Shown piece after piece: positions 34,292 to 43,518 of a stretch of DNA of 64,000 nt. Location of the stretch: positions 62,001 through 126,000 of the forward strand of contig JBBQXK010000001.1 in assembly GCA_038209775.1 (NCBI GenBank), written 5' to 3'. The position numbers and the translations under genes are program-made. The notes beneath the pieces are model-generated. The model had not been told where the DNA came from. It worked only from the letters and a program-made list of their open reading frames with translations, and searched no databases. This DNA is from JBBQXK01 sp038209775 (GTDB taxonomy: Bacteria > Pseudomonadota > Alphaproteobacteria > Rhodobacterales > Rhodobacteraceae). Each line of letters begins with the position of its first letter. The stretch's first letter is position 1.

Positions 34292-34771
34292 TCACCCCTC
34301 GGACTGCCGCCAGTCCTCCAGTGCGGGGTTGTCCGCATCCGGGGCGCTGCCCGTGGCCGCAGCCGTGGGCACCTGACGGTTGCGGAAATAATACGTCTCG
34401 CGCGCGCCGAAATAGAACGCGACAACCGCCCCCAGAAGCCACCACAACGGCTCCGGCACGGCATTCAGCCCCACCATCCGCGTCGCAAACTTCTGCGGAT
34501 CGACCATGGCATAAACGAAAAGCCCCAAGGTGCCAAAGGCCAGCATCGGGCGCGGCAGGCGGTTCAACCCGTTCACCAGCCGGTCGAACCAGCCAAGGGC
34601 GGGATGCCCGTATTCGTCGCCCAACTGACGCAGGGCGGCCATCTGCGCCTCGGCCGACAACTCCATCCGGCGGGTGGCATTGGGCACAAAGGTTTCGGCC
34701 ACACCCCGCGCCGCCTCGCCCAGTGCGGTAACGGCGGCGGGGCCACCCAGAACCTGCCCGATCAGGCCCAT
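34292..34771 (-). CDS. Holin family protein (GTA/phage-type)
   Basis: A 159-residue protein with two or three hydrophobic helices in the second half (PMLAFGTLGLFVYAM and PLWWLLGAVVAFYFGARETYY), preceded by an amphipathic N-terminal region. It is of the 3TM holin type found beside GTA endolysins in Rhodobacterales. Holins make holes in the inner membrane so that endolysin reaches the wall. The gene starts 10 bases inside the end of the endolysin gene and is thus translationally coupled. No other phage structural genes are nearby. Confidence 0.8.
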   Translation of the reverse strand: MGLIGQVLGGPAAVTALGEAARGVAETFVPNATRRMELSAEAQMAALRQLGDEYGHPALGWFDRLVNGLNRLPRPMLAFGTLGLFVYAMVDPQKFATRMVGLNAVPEPLWWLLGAVVAFYFGARETYYFRNRQVPTAAATGSAPDADNPALEDWRQSEG

Positions 34772-35373
34772 GCTGCCACCCGCGCCTTGTGCTGGGCGTC
34801 GGTCAGGCGATAGCGCGCGGCCATGAATTCCTCGGCCCGCGCGATCCAGCCGCCCTTGCCACCGTCGCGGCGGCGGGCGTATTTGCGGCTGGCGGGGCGC
34901 TGGTCGGCCAGGCTGTAGTAATAGTTCCGCCGCGCAATCGCATAGGCATCTGCGATATGGGTAGGGGCCGCGTCCGCCGCCATGGCACAGGCGCGGATGG
35001 TGGCGGGGCCGATCACGCCATCGGCGTCGCAGGGAAACCCCATGTCGGTCAACAGCCGCTGCAGGATGCGCACCGCCGCCGCCCCCGCGTTCACATACAT
35101 GTCGAACACCGACGCCTGCAGGCCGGCAGGCAAGGCGTCAATCCTTGGTCGGCGGTAGTAGTGTTCAACGAAAATCCCCACCGCCTGCGACCGCGTCAAC
35201 CGCCGCACATCGGCCTCGGTCACCTTCCCGTCGCCGGTCAGGTCCATCCCCAGACGGCGCAGGGTGTGGATCGTGACGCCGTGGTTGGTGGCCCCGCCCG
35301 GATCGTCCGGGTCGTTCACGAAACCACCCTCGCGGGCGACAATTTCCTCGGCAATGTCTTGAACGCTTGGCAT
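34762..35373 (-). CDS. Endolysin, glycoside hydrolase family 108 (N-acetylmuramidase)
   Basis: A 203-residue peptidoglycan hydrolase. The catalytic Glu lies in the N-terminal EGGFVNDPDDPGGATNHGVT motif (residue about 15), typical of GH108/ZliS-like muramidases. The C-terminal part holds the putative peptidoglycan-binding segment around DGVIGPATIRAC. There is no signal peptide, so release depends on the overlapping downstream holin gene. In Rhodobacter capsulatus such a holin/endolysin pair lies away from the GTA capsid cluster and lyses producer cells. The same role is likely here but not shown. Confidence 0.88.
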   Translation of the reverse strand: MPSVQDIAEEIVAREGGFVNDPDDPGGATNHGVTIHTLRRLGMDLTGDGKVTEADVRRLTRSQAVGIFVEHYYRRPRIDALPAGLQASVFDMYVNAGAAAVRILQRLLTDMGFPCDADGVIGPATIRACAMAADAAPTHIADAYAIARRNYYYSLADQRPASRKYARRRDGGKGGWIARAEEFMAARYRLTDAQHKARVAAWA

Positions 35374-35428
35374 GCGCCTATCCCCTATCTTGGCGGGGTC
35401 AAGGCTGTGCTACAGAGGTTAACGCGCG

Positions 35429-35884
35429 TTAATTGGTGCGTTCGGCCTCGGGTTCCTTGTAGACACCTTGCGCTTTCAGCGCATCGACGACTTCCTTGGG
35501 CATGTAGCTTTCGTCATGGCGCGCAAGGATCTCGCTGGCCTGAAACGTGCCGCCCACAAAGCGCCCGGTGCCGACCATCCCCTGCCCCTCACCGAACAGA
35601 TCGGGCAGGATGCCGGTGAAACTGACGGGCACCGAGGCGGCGGTATCGGTTACCCGAAACGTCACCGTCTCACCCTGCCCGCGGGTGATTGAGCCCTCTT
35701 CCACCAGACCGCCGATGCGGAACACCTCGTCAGGCCCCGGCGGCGACGCCACCACCTCGGCGGGCGAGCGGAAGAATGCGATCCCGTCGCGCATCGCATA
35801 GCCGATCAGCGCGGTCGACAGCGTCAGCGCAGCGAATGCCAGCACGATGATCTGGATGCGGCGGGTCTTTTTGAGGCTCTTCAT
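35429..35884 (-). CDS. ccmE: Cytochrome c maturation heme chaperone CcmE
   Basis: A 151-residue membrane-tethered periplasmic protein. The N-terminal helix is RIQIIVLAFAALTLSTALIG; the OB-fold follows. The heme-attaching His is in ILARHDESYMPKE near residue 123, with the Tyr a few residues later (HxxxY), as the family needs. It carries heme from CcmC/D to CcmF/H for attachment to apocytochromes. Its start overlaps the argC stop (ATGA, 35881-35884), an arrangement common in Rhodobacterales. Confidence 0.96.
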   Translation of the reverse strand: MKSLKKTRRIQIIVLAFAALTLSTALIGYAMRDGIAFFRSPAEVVASPPGPDEVFRIGGLVEEGSITRGQGETVTFRVTDTAASVPVSFTGILPDLFGEGQGMVGTGRFVGGTFQASEILARHDESYMPKEVVDALKAQGVYKEPEAERTN

Positions 35885-36909
35885 GGGAACACCGGGGCCA
35901 GCATCAGCCCCGCCACCTCGGGCAGGCCCAGCATCAGGTTGGCGTTCTGGATGGCCTGCCCGGATGACCCCTTGGTCAGGTTGTCCAGAACCGACACCAC
36001 CACCGCGCGGCCCGCGATACGGTCGCCGGTCACGCCCAGATGACAGAAGTTCGACCCCGCAATGTCGCGCGTGCTGGGCAGCGCGCCAAAGGGCAGCACC
36101 TGCAGGAACGGCTCTGTCGCATAGGCCTGCGACAGGGTTTCATGCACCACGGCAGGGTCACCATCGGCATAGACCGTCGCAAGGATGCCCCGGTTCATCG
36201 GCAACAGGTGGGGCGTGAACTGCACCTGTACGGGACGGCCGGCGATGGCGCTGAATTCCTGATCGAATTCGCCCAGATGCCGGTGCTTGCCCCCCGCCGA
36301 ATAGGCATGCGTGCCACCCGACAACTCGGCATGCAGAAGGTTCTCCTTCAGACTGCGCCCCGCCCCCGAAACGCCCGCCTTGAGGTCGATCACGATCCGG
36401 TCAAGGTCGATCACACCTGCGCCAATCAGCGGCCGCAGCGCGTATTGCCCGGCGGCGGCGTTGCAGCCGGTGCCCGCCACCAGCCGCGCCCCGGCAATGG
36501 CATCGCGGTAGAATTCGGTCAGGCCGTACACCGCCTCGGCCTGAAGGGCCGGTTGGGTATGTGGCTGGCCGTACCACTGCGCATAGGCTGCGGGATCGCG
36601 CAGACGGAAATCGGCGGACAGATCGACGATCTTCAGGGTGGGCGGCAACGCGGCGACCACGGCCTGTGTCGTTGCATGAGGAAGCGCGCAGAAGCACAGG
36701 TCAACGCTGGAAAAATCGATCTCGTCGATCTTCTGCAACCGGGGCAGTTCAAGATGGCGCAGGAAGGGAAACACTTCGGCCATCGCCTGGCCTGCCTTGC
36801 GGTCTGCCGACAGCGCCACGATCCGCATGTCGGGATGGCTTGCGATCAGGCGCACCAGTTCGGCCCCGGTATAGCCCGAGGCCCCCAGTATCGCGATGTT
36901 GCAGGTCAT
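35881..36909 (-). CDS. argC: N-acetyl-gamma-glutamyl-phosphate reductase
   Basis: A 342-residue enzyme of arginine biosynthesis that reduces N-acetylglutamyl phosphate to the semialdehyde with NADPH. The Rossmann loop ILGASGYTGAELVRLI is at residue 6, and the active-site Cys is in VAGTGCNAAAGQYAL near residue 151. The start ATG 36909 (MTCNIAILGAS) fits family length; the reading from 36996 adds an arginine-rich tail. Downstream ccmE is translationally coupled. Confidence 0.97.
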   Translation of the reverse strand: MTCNIAILGASGYTGAELVRLIASHPDMRIVALSADRKAGQAMAEVFPFLRHLELPRLQKIDEIDFSSVDLCFCALPHATTQAVVAALPPTLKIVDLSADFRLRDPAAYAQWYGQPHTQPALQAEAVYGLTEFYRDAIAGARLVAGTGCNAAAGQYALRPLIGAGVIDLDRIVIDLKAGVSGAGRSLKENLLHAELSGGTHAYSAGGKHRHLGEFDQEFSAIAGRPVQVQFTPHLLPMNRGILATVYADGDPAVVHETLSQAYATEPFLQVLPFGALPSTRDIAGSNFCHLGVTGDRIAGRAVVVSVLDNLTKGSSGQAIQNANLMLGLPEVAGLMLAPVFP

Positions 36910-36991
36910 GACGGCCCTCCGCAGCCTCTGACAATCGAGGCTTGTTGTGGGCACTCGGCGGGCCGGATGCAAGGGGCCGCGCCGCCGCAGC

Positions 36992-37019
36992 GGCAACCGG
37001 GCCCGAAGGCCCGGTTGCC
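36992..37019 (-). terminator. Perfect 12-bp stem-loop with CGAA-type tetraloop
   Basis: GGCAACCGGGCC (36992-37003) pairs with 37008-37019 across a 4-base loop. On the minus strand it starts 8 bases after the stop of the secreted protein gene at 37027, so it most likely ends that transcript and insulates argC. There is no T-run. Confidence 0.6.
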
Positions 37020-37026
37020 CGTTGCA

Positions 37027-37506
37027 TCACTTGTCCAGACGCACCACCACCGCATCGGCAAAGGCGGTGATCATCGACTGATAGAATTCGTTGCTGCTGG
37101 CGGTCAGCGTCGTCATGTCGATGGTCGCGGGAAAGAAAACCTTTGCCTGGTTGATATCAACAGACAACTCATACTCACCCTTCAGGCTGGGGCCATCGGT
37201 CACTTTCACATCGCCCACCAGCCGCGTGTCGGCGGCACCGATCAGGTCAGAGTAGGTGTTCGACAGTTCGACCTCCGACAGGTTGATGTCGATGGTCACC
37301 CCTTCATCGGGGTCTGCCCGATCCAGCAGCCGGGCGGCGATGGCGTTCTTGAGGTCGTCCGCCGTGGTCGCAAACCGCAGTGCTGCGGCGGGGTTGGTGA
37401 CGGCTGACAGGTCAAGCGACACGTCGATCTCCTTCACCTTGTATTCGGCGGCAAAGGCGGCGGTCGAAATCAGCACGGCAGCGGCAGAAAGGATGAAACG
37501 GTTCAT
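37027..37506 (-). CDS. Exported protein of unknown function, 159 aa
   Basis: The N-terminus is a clear Sec signal peptide (MNRFILSAAAVLISTAAFAA) with cleavage after AFA near residue 19. The mature part of about 140 residues is acidic, contains no cysteine, and alternates short strands (YKVKEIDVSLDLS, GVTIDINLSEVEL) with helices, reading like a small periplasmic beta-rich protein. The start is ATG 37506 with GGAG upstream; the reading to 37761 is not supported. No family is recognised. It is followed by a strong stem-loop and is divergent from the next small gene. Confidence 0.7.
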   Translation of the reverse strand: MNRFILSAAAVLISTAAFAAEYKVKEIDVSLDLSAVTNPAAALRFATTADDLKNAIAARLLDRADPDEGVTIDINLSEVELSNTYSDLIGAADTRLVGDVKVTDGPSLKGEYELSVDINQAKVFFPATIDMTTLTASSNEFYQSMITAFADAVVVRLDK

Positions 37507-37748
37507 GTTCGGCTCCAGTGGTTGGGGCCCTGCCCTCAAAACAAAGGCGGACCCGGGGGGTGCGCAGGCAAGATCCACGCTCCATGTGGACAAAACGCAC
37601 ATGCCCCGGAACGGTTCCCCCCCGGCACCGGACAGCGCACCTGTTTTGTCGTGGACCCGCACAGCCGCTGCTGTAGAATGCCGGTCACCGGACGGATTAT
37701 TCACGCCCGTGCCGGACCCATTGAACCCATCCGATTGGAGAAATTGCC

Positions 37749-38165
37749 ATGCCCAAAGCACCCGACGACAAGCCTGTCGAAGTGGCGGTCGAGGAATTCA
37801 AACTGTCCAAGCCCTGGGATGCGAAACTGGCCAAGTGCGCACCTGCCGCGCTGAAGGCAGCGCTGACGCGCGAAATCCCGAAGGGCAAGGTCAAGATCGG
37901 TGACAGCAAGGACGGCTACAAGGTGATCGGCACGATTACCGGGCCGGACTATGACGCCGCCAAAAAGACCATCGCCGCGACGATGTCCTACACGGTCGCG
38001 GCCTCGGGTGATACCAGCATGAAGGCCACCGGCAAATCAAACGGCACGCTGCCGGACGCCGACCCCAAGAAGCTGGACAAGGAAGTGGAGGAACTGATGA
38101 AAGCGATCGCCAAGACGATGGGCGCGGGCATCCGCGAAACCGTCGAGAAACTGGCGAGCAAGTAA
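37749..38165 (+). CDS. Small protein of unknown function, 138 aa
   Basis: A soluble, lysine-rich protein with no signal peptide or membrane segment. It begins MPKAPDDKPVEVAVEEFKLS. The central part (KGKVKIGDSKDGYKVIGTIT) looks beta-rich and the C-terminus is a helix (LDKEVEELMKAIAKTM). A TTGGAG ribosome binding site precedes ATG 37749. There is an in-phase codon bias like its neighbours, so it is probably a real gene. The family is not recognised. It converges on murI. Confidence 0.7.
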   Translation: MPKAPDDKPVEVAVEEFKLSKPWDAKLAKCAPAALKAALTREIPKGKVKIGDSKDGYKVIGTITGPDYDAAKKTIAATMSYTVAASGDTSMKATGKSNGTLPDADPKKLDKEVEELMKAIAKTMGAGIRETVEKLASK

Positions 38166-38178
38166 CAGCGGGGCGGCG

Positions 38179-38991
38179 TCACGCCGCCTCGAACACCACC
38201 CGGCGGCGCAGGAACTGGGTTGCGCGGTCGCTGACCGCGCGCGGGTCGCCGGTGGTCAGGTACTTGGGCACGGTACCCGCCCCCTTCATTTCGGGCCGCC
38301 GCGCCAGATAGTCGGCAAGGCTTTCCGCAACAAGGTCCGCCTGCGAGAACACCTTGACCCCTGCCCCCAGTGCATCGGCAAAGGTGCCCGCCATCAAGGG
38401 ATAATGCGTGCATCCCAGAACCGCCGCCTGCGGATGCGGCATCCGGCGCTTCAGCGCCTCGACATGGGACCGCACCAGCGCTTCGGCCAGCATCTCGTCC
38501 CCAGCCTCGATTGCGTCCACCACCCCGCCACAAGGCTGTGCCTCGACATCCACGCCGATGGCGCGGAACGCCAGTTCGCGCTGAAAGGCGCGGCTGGCAA
38601 CCGTCGCCGGCGTGGCAAAGAGCGCCACATGTTTCACCGCCACCTCGCGCGGCGGGCTGTTGTCGCCCCATTGCCGTTCGGTCAGCGCCTCGATCAGCGG
38701 CACCAGCACGCCCAGCACGCGTTTGTCCTTCGGCACCCATGTTTCCTGCATTCGTTTCAATGCCGAGGCGGCGGCGGTGTTGCACGCAAGGATCACGAGG
38801 TCACAGCCTTCGTCCCACAGCCGCTCCACCGACCGGCAGGTGAGGTTGAAGATGTCATCGGCGGTACGCACGCCGTAGGGCGCATTGGCGTTGTCGCCGT
38901 AGTAGACAAAGGGCACATCCGGCAGGCGTTTCTGGACGGCAGCAAGAACGGTCAGGCCACCCAGCCCGCTATCAAACACCCCGACCGCCAT
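38179..38991 (-). CDS. murI: Glutamate racemase
   Basis: A 270-residue enzyme that makes D-glutamate for peptidoglycan. The two catalytic cysteines are in VILACNTAAAS near residue 70 and LGCTHYPLM near 194. The N-terminal GVFDSGLGGLTVL and YYGDNANAPYG motifs match the family. It is monocistronic or co-transcribed with the acyltransferase gene just upstream (12 bases between them). Confidence 0.96.
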   Translation of the reverse strand: MAVGVFDSGLGGLTVLAAVQKRLPDVPFVYYGDNANAPYGVRTADDIFNLTCRSVERLWDEGCDLVILACNTAAASALKRMQETWVPKDKRVLGVLVPLIEALTERQWGDNSPPREVAVKHVALFATPATVASRAFQRELAFRAIGVDVEAQPCGGVVDAIEAGDEMLAEALVRSHVEALKRRMPHPQAAVLGCTHYPLMAGTFADALGAGVKVFSQADLVAESLADYLARRPEMKGAGTVPKYLTTGDPRAVSDRATQFLRRRVVFEAA

Positions 38992-39003
38992 GCCCCACCC
39001 CCG

Positions 39004-39882
39004 TCACCGAGTGCGATACTTCGCCTCGAATTCATAGCCGTAGTCATAAGACTTCAGCGGGCGCGGCGAAAGGGCATAGGTTTCACGGCGCAGATATTCC
39101 ATCATGCCGTTGGGGTCGTGGCGATAGGCCGCCAGCCGCGCGGCGGCGATGGGGGCGCCGATCACCACCTGCACGGGTTCGTCGATGCGGGACTTGAATT
39201 CCTTGAGGAGCAGCCCCAGCCGAAGCGTGTAATGCACCCGCGACGCGATCTGGAACAGGCGCGAGTTGTGCCCGGCAAAGTAGATCGGCACCACCGTCGC
39301 CCCTGATTTCGCAATCATCTTGGCGGTGAAGTTACGCCATCCGGGGTCCATCGGCATGGAAAAAGGCTTGGCCGAGGTGGAAACCGTGCCCCCCGGAAAC
39401 ACCCCGATGGCACCCCCGTCCGACAGGTATTGCAGCGCATTGGCCCGGGTCTGCAGGTTCAACCGCACCGCCTCTTTCGTCTCGTCGAACGAGATCGGCA
39501 GCAGCACACGGTTCAGCGCATTGGCCCGGCGGAACACGGAATTGGCCAGAATGCGGAAATCACCCCGGATCGCATCCAGAAGATGCCCCATCATCAGCCC
39601 GTCAAGAATGCCGTAAGGGTGGTTCGCAATCACGATCAGCGGGCCGTTTGCCGGGATATGCGCCAGATCGCCGCCGATCACATCCAGCGACAGGCCGAAC
39701 CGTTCCGGGATCACCTGCCAGAAACTGCGCCCGCCCCGCAACTCGGCCTCATACCCGTCGGCGCGGCGGATCAGCGACAACCGGCCGGTGACGTTTTCCA
39801 GAACCCGGATCAGGGCGCGCCCCCCCTTCGTCTGGGCAGACGAAGCATAGCTGATGTCGCGCGTGATCGGCCGGTCATTCAT
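39004..39882 (-). CDS. Lysophospholipid acyltransferase family protein (PlsC-like)
   Basis: A 292-residue acyltransferase. The catalytic NHPYGILDG (HxxxxD) lies near residue 89, and the glycerol-binding/substrate motif FPGGTVS near residue 165. It would acylate the sn-2 position of a lyso-lipid, or make ornithine lipids as OlsA does. The length, the long N-terminal region before the NHP motif and the absence of membrane helices recall hemolysin/OlsA-like members. The start is ATG 39882 (MNDRPITRDISYA). murI follows at 12 bases. Confidence 0.85.
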   Translation of the reverse strand: MNDRPITRDISYASSAQTKGGRALIRVLENVTGRLSLIRRADGYEAELRGGRSFWQVIPERFGLSLDVIGGDLAHIPANGPLIVIANHPYGILDGLMMGHLLDAIRGDFRILANSVFRRANALNRVLLPISFDETKEAVRLNLQTRANALQYLSDGGAIGVFPGGTVSTSAKPFSMPMDPGWRNFTAKMIAKSGATVVPIYFAGHNSRLFQIASRVHYTLRLGLLLKEFKSRIDEPVQVVIGAPIAAARLAAYRHDPNGMMEYLRRETYALSPRPLKSYDYGYEFEAKYRTR

Positions 39883-39969
39883 CCGCAAGGCTCCTGATTG
39901 CTGGGGTGTCACATCTCTGGCGCATCACTGTCGCCAAGGATGATGACAGGACCACGACAAGCCTGCATG

Positions 39970-42900
39970 TCACTCCGCCGCCATCGCCTGCGGCGTGTCG
40001 CCACGGGCGAGGGCCGCAAGAATGTCGGCACGGCGCAGGGCAGCGCGCGTGGCATTGGCGTGCTTGACCGGGCCGTAACCCCGGATGGTCAGCGGCAGTT
40101 CCGCCAACTCGGTCAGCAGCGCCATGCGTGACGGGGTGACGGTGGGCAGAAGGCGGTCCATATCACCCTCATACTCCGCAATCTGCGCCCGTTCCGCGCG
40201 CCGTTCGGCGGAATAGCCAAAGGGATCAAGTGCCGTCCCGCGCAGGCGCTTCAGCCGGGCAAGGGTGCGGAACACAGGGATCATCCATGCCCCAAAGGCG
40301 CGCTTCCTTGGGCGGCCGGCGGCGTCCTTGCCGGGCAAGAAGGGGGGCGCGAGGTGAAACACCGGCTTGAAGTCTCCTTCAAACTCCGCACGCGCCTTGT
40401 CCATGGTGGTCAGGTGCAGCCGGGCCACCTCGTATTCGTCCTTGTACGCCAACAGCTTGTGATACCCTTTGGCGACACTTTCGCGCAGCGGGTCGGGCGC
40501 GCGGGCGACCATGGCGCGGAAACGGTCGGCCAGCGCCGCATCCTGATACGCGGCCAGATGGTCGGCGCGGAAGGCCACGGGATCAACCTTGGCCGCCACC
40601 GGCGGGGCCAGCCGCGCCGCTGCCTGATCGGGATGAAGCGCCGCCCAACGACCAAGCGCAAACGCCCGCGCATTGGCCTCGGGCCCGGCACCGTTCAGCT
40701 TGATCGCCGTCTCGATCGCGCCCAGCGACAGCGGGATCAGGCCGCGCTGCCAGGCCGCGCCGAACACCATCATGTTGGAATAGATCGAATCCCCCAACGT
40801 CACACGCGCCAGTTCGGATGCGTCAAAGAACGTCACCCGCTCTTTCAACCGCGCTTCAAGAGACAGTTGCAACCGCGCGGTCGGAATACGGAATTCGGTA
40901 TTGCGGGTGAACTCGCCTGTGATGATCTCATGCGCGTTGACCACCGCACCCGTCCGCCCCGTGGTCATAAGCCCCAGCGTCCGCGCCCCCGCCGTCACCA
41001 CCATGTCGCCGCCAATGACGCAATCCGCCTCACCCACCGCCACGCGGATGGCGCTGATATCGGCGGGGGTGTTGGCCAGACGGCAATGGATGTGAACAGC
41101 ACCGCCCTTTTGCGCCAACCCCGCCATCTCCATCATCCCCGCCCCCATGCCATCGACATGGGCGGCCATGGCAAGGATTGCACCGACCGTCACCACCCCG
41201 GTGCCACCGACGCCTGTCACCACGAGGTTATAGGTGCCGTTGATCGTGGGAAGTGTGGGCAACGGCAGGTCGGGCAGATCGACGGCAGCGGTTGCGGATT
41301 TCTTGGGTCGCGCCCCGTCCAGCGTCACGAACGACGGGCAGAACCCTGACAGACAAGAGAAATCCTTGTTGCACGATGACTGGTCAATCGCCCGTTTTCG
41401 CCCCAGTTCCGTCTCGACCGGGACCAGCGACACGCAGTTCGACTGCACCCCGCAATCGCCGCAGCCCTCGCAGACATCGGTGTTGATGAACACGCGGCGG
41501 TCGGGGTCGGGAAACTGGCCGCGCTTGCGCCGGCGGCGTTTCTCGGCGGCACAGGTCTGGACATACAGGATGACCGTCACGCCCTTGATATCGCGAAACT
41601 TCTCCTGAATTTCCATCAGCTTGTCTCGGGTCGCGAAATCTGACCCCGCCGGGAACCGCGACAACTCTACCGCCTCTTTCGGATCGTACACCACCGCCAG
41701 GCGCGCAATTCCCATGGCGCGCACCTCGGCGGCGATGCGGTAGGCGTCAAGGCCACCGTCGTTGCCCTGCCCCCCGGTCATCGCCACGGCGTCGTTGTAC
41801 AAAATCTTGTAGGTCATCGTGGTGCCCGCCGCCACCGCCGCCCGGATCGCCATCAGGCCCGAGTGGTTGTAGGTGCCGTCGCCGATGTTCTGGAACACAT
41901 GCGGCCGGGTGGAAAACGCCGCCTCGCCGATCCAGTTGGCACCCTCGCCGCCCATATGGGTGTATCCGGTCGTCTCGCGGTCCATCCACTGCACCATGAA
42001 GTGGCACCCGATGCCCGCATAGGCGCGGCTGCCCTCGGGCACCTTGGTGCTGGTGTTGTGCGGACAGCCCGAACAGAAATACGGCAAACGCGCCGCGATG
42101 TCCTTGGCGTTGTCGGCACGGCGCGCCTGTGCCAGCCGCTCCAGCCCCGCGCGCACGGCATCCGTCCCGCGCCCCTCGTCGATCAGCATTTGCCCCAGCT
42201 TTTCCGCCACCATCACCGGGTCCAGCGCATAGCGGGTCGGGAACATCTCATTCCCCCGGTCATCCTGCGCGCCGAACACCCGGCGACCCCGGCGGTCGTG
42301 GAAAATCGCCTCTTTCGCCTGTACCTCGATCAGCTTGCGCTTTTCCTCGACGCAGATGATCAGGTCCAGCCCCTCGGCCCAATCGTGGAAACCCTTGAAA
42401 TCCATGGGCCAGACCTGCCCCACCTTGTAGGTGGTGATGCCCAGACGCGCGGCCTCGGCCTCATCAAGCCCCAGAAGCGCCAGCGCATGCACAAGGTCCA
42501 GCCAGTTCTTGCCAGCCGCCACCAGCCCGATTTTCGCCCCCGGCGCACCCCAGATGCGCCTGTCAATCTTGTTCACATGCGAAAACGCCTCGGCGGCCTG
42601 ACGCTTGAAATCCAGCATCCGGGTTTCCTGCACAAACCGATCGTCGATCAGCCGGATGTTCAAGCCGCCCGGCGGCATCGCGAATTCGGGGGTCACAAAG
42701 CGCAGGCGATGCGGATCGGCGTCGACCACTGCCGTCACCTCGACCGTGTCCTTCATCGTCTTCAGGCCCACCCAGACACCGGCAAACCGCGACAGCGCCC
42801 AGCCGTACAGGCCATAATCCATCAGTTCCTGCACACCCGCCGGGCTGACGATGGGCATATAGGCATCGACCAGCGCCCAGTCGGACTGGTGCAGGGTGGT

Positions 42901-43359
42901 TGACGATTCGCCGGTATGGTCGTCGCCCATCGCCATGATGACGCCGCCCTTGGGCGAGGTGCCCGCGAAATTCGCGTGCCGCATCACGTCGCCCGACCGG
43001 TCAACCCCCGGGCCCTTGCCGTACCACAGCGCGAACACGCCATCGAACCGCCCCTCGCCCCGCAGTTCCGCCTGCTGCGTGCCCCAGGCAGCCGTCGCTG
43101 CAAGGTCTTCGTTCAGCCCCGGCTGAAACCGGATGTCGTTTTCGGCCAGAACCTTGCCCGCGCGGGACATCTGCATGTCCACCGCACCCAACGGCGACCC
43201 CCGATATCCCGTCACATATCCTGCGGTATTCCACCCTGCCGCCCGGTCGCGGGCCTTTTGCATCAGCATCAGGCGGACCAGCGCCTGCGTGCCGTTCAAG
43301 AGAACCGGCGATTTCGCAAGGTCATAGCGGTCGTTCAGCGAGACGTCCTGCCGGCCCAT
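39970..43359 (-). CDS. Indolepyruvate:ferredoxin oxidoreductase family protein (fused alpha-beta)
   Basis: A 1129-residue 2-oxoacid oxidoreductase that combines the thiamine-diphosphate, iron-sulfur and gamma domains in one chain. The N-terminal pyrimidine-binding half begins LAKSPVLLNGTQALVRL; a TPP domain with GQGNDGGLDAYRIA follows; a ferredoxin-like Cys cluster CEGCGDCGVQSNC lies near residue 628, then CNKDFSCLSGFCPSFV. The gamma domain starts VTGVGGTGVVTVGAIL near residue 715. Such enzymes oxidatively decarboxylate aryl or branched pyruvates to acyl-CoA, using ferredoxin. The gene is divergent from a LysR gene across a shared palindrome. Confidence 0.93.
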   Translation of the reverse strand: MGRQDVSLNDRYDLAKSPVLLNGTQALVRLMLMQKARDRAAGWNTAGYVTGYRGSPLGAVDMQMSRAGKVLAENDIRFQPGLNEDLAATAAWGTQQAELRGEGRFDGVFALWYGKGPGVDRSGDVMRHANFAGTSPKGGVIMAMGDDHTGESSTTLHQSDWALVDAYMPIVSPAGVQELMDYGLYGWALSRFAGVWVGLKTMKDTVEVTAVVDADPHRLRFVTPEFAMPPGGLNIRLIDDRFVQETRMLDFKRQAAEAFSHVNKIDRRIWGAPGAKIGLVAAGKNWLDLVHALALLGLDEAEAARLGITTYKVGQVWPMDFKGFHDWAEGLDLIICVEEKRKLIEVQAKEAIFHDRRGRRVFGAQDDRGNEMFPTRYALDPVMVAEKLGQMLIDEGRGTDAVRAGLERLAQARRADNAKDIAARLPYFCSGCPHNTSTKVPEGSRAYAGIGCHFMVQWMDRETTGYTHMGGEGANWIGEAAFSTRPHVFQNIGDGTYNHSGLMAIRAAVAAGTTMTYKILYNDAVAMTGGQGNDGGLDAYRIAAEVRAMGIARLAVVYDPKEAVELSRFPAGSDFATRDKLMEIQEKFRDIKGVTVILYVQTCAAEKRRRRKRGQFPDPDRRVFINTDVCEGCGDCGVQSNCVSLVPVETELGRKRAIDQSSCNKDFSCLSGFCPSFVTLDGARPKKSATAAVDLPDLPLPTLPTINGTYNLVVTGVGGTGVVTVGAILAMAAHVDGMGAGMMEMAGLAQKGGAVHIHCRLANTPADISAIRVAVGEADCVIGGDMVVTAGARTLGLMTTGRTGAVVNAHEIITGEFTRNTEFRIPTARLQLSLEARLKERVTFFDASELARVTLGDSIYSNMMVFGAAWQRGLIPLSLGAIETAIKLNGAGPEANARAFALGRWAALHPDQAAARLAPPVAAKVDPVAFRADHLAAYQDAALADRFRAMVARAPDPLRESVAKGYHKLLAYKDEYEVARLHLTTMDKARAEFEGDFKPVFHLAPPFLPGKDAAGRPRKRAFGAWMIPVFRTLARLKRLRGTALDPFGYSAERRAERAQIAEYEGDMDRLLPTVTPSRMALLTELAELPLTIRGYGPVKHANATRAALRRADILAALARGDTPQAMAAE

Positions 43360-43397
43360 TCTGCATCCCCCCCAGAGCGGTCCCTTTTGCCCGATGT

Positions 43398-43418
43398 TAG
43401 GTCAAACACGCTGACCTA
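43398..43418. promoter_or_regulatory. Perfect inverted repeat TAGGTCA-N7-TGACCTA in divergent promoter
   Basis: Two perfect 7-base arms, 43398-43404 and 43412-43418, lie between the oxidoreductase start (43359) and the LysR start (43519). A second short palindrome GTCGC-N3-GCGAC is at 43433-43445. This is a good candidate for the operator of the adjacent LysR protein. Confidence 0.6.
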
Positions 43419-43518
43419 CAAAGTTGTTTTTTGTCGCTTTGCGACTTTAACCGAACAATCCCGATAGCCACATGGGGTGCATCGTGTTAGCGCCCGACAT
43501 TGTGAGGATAGTTGCGTG

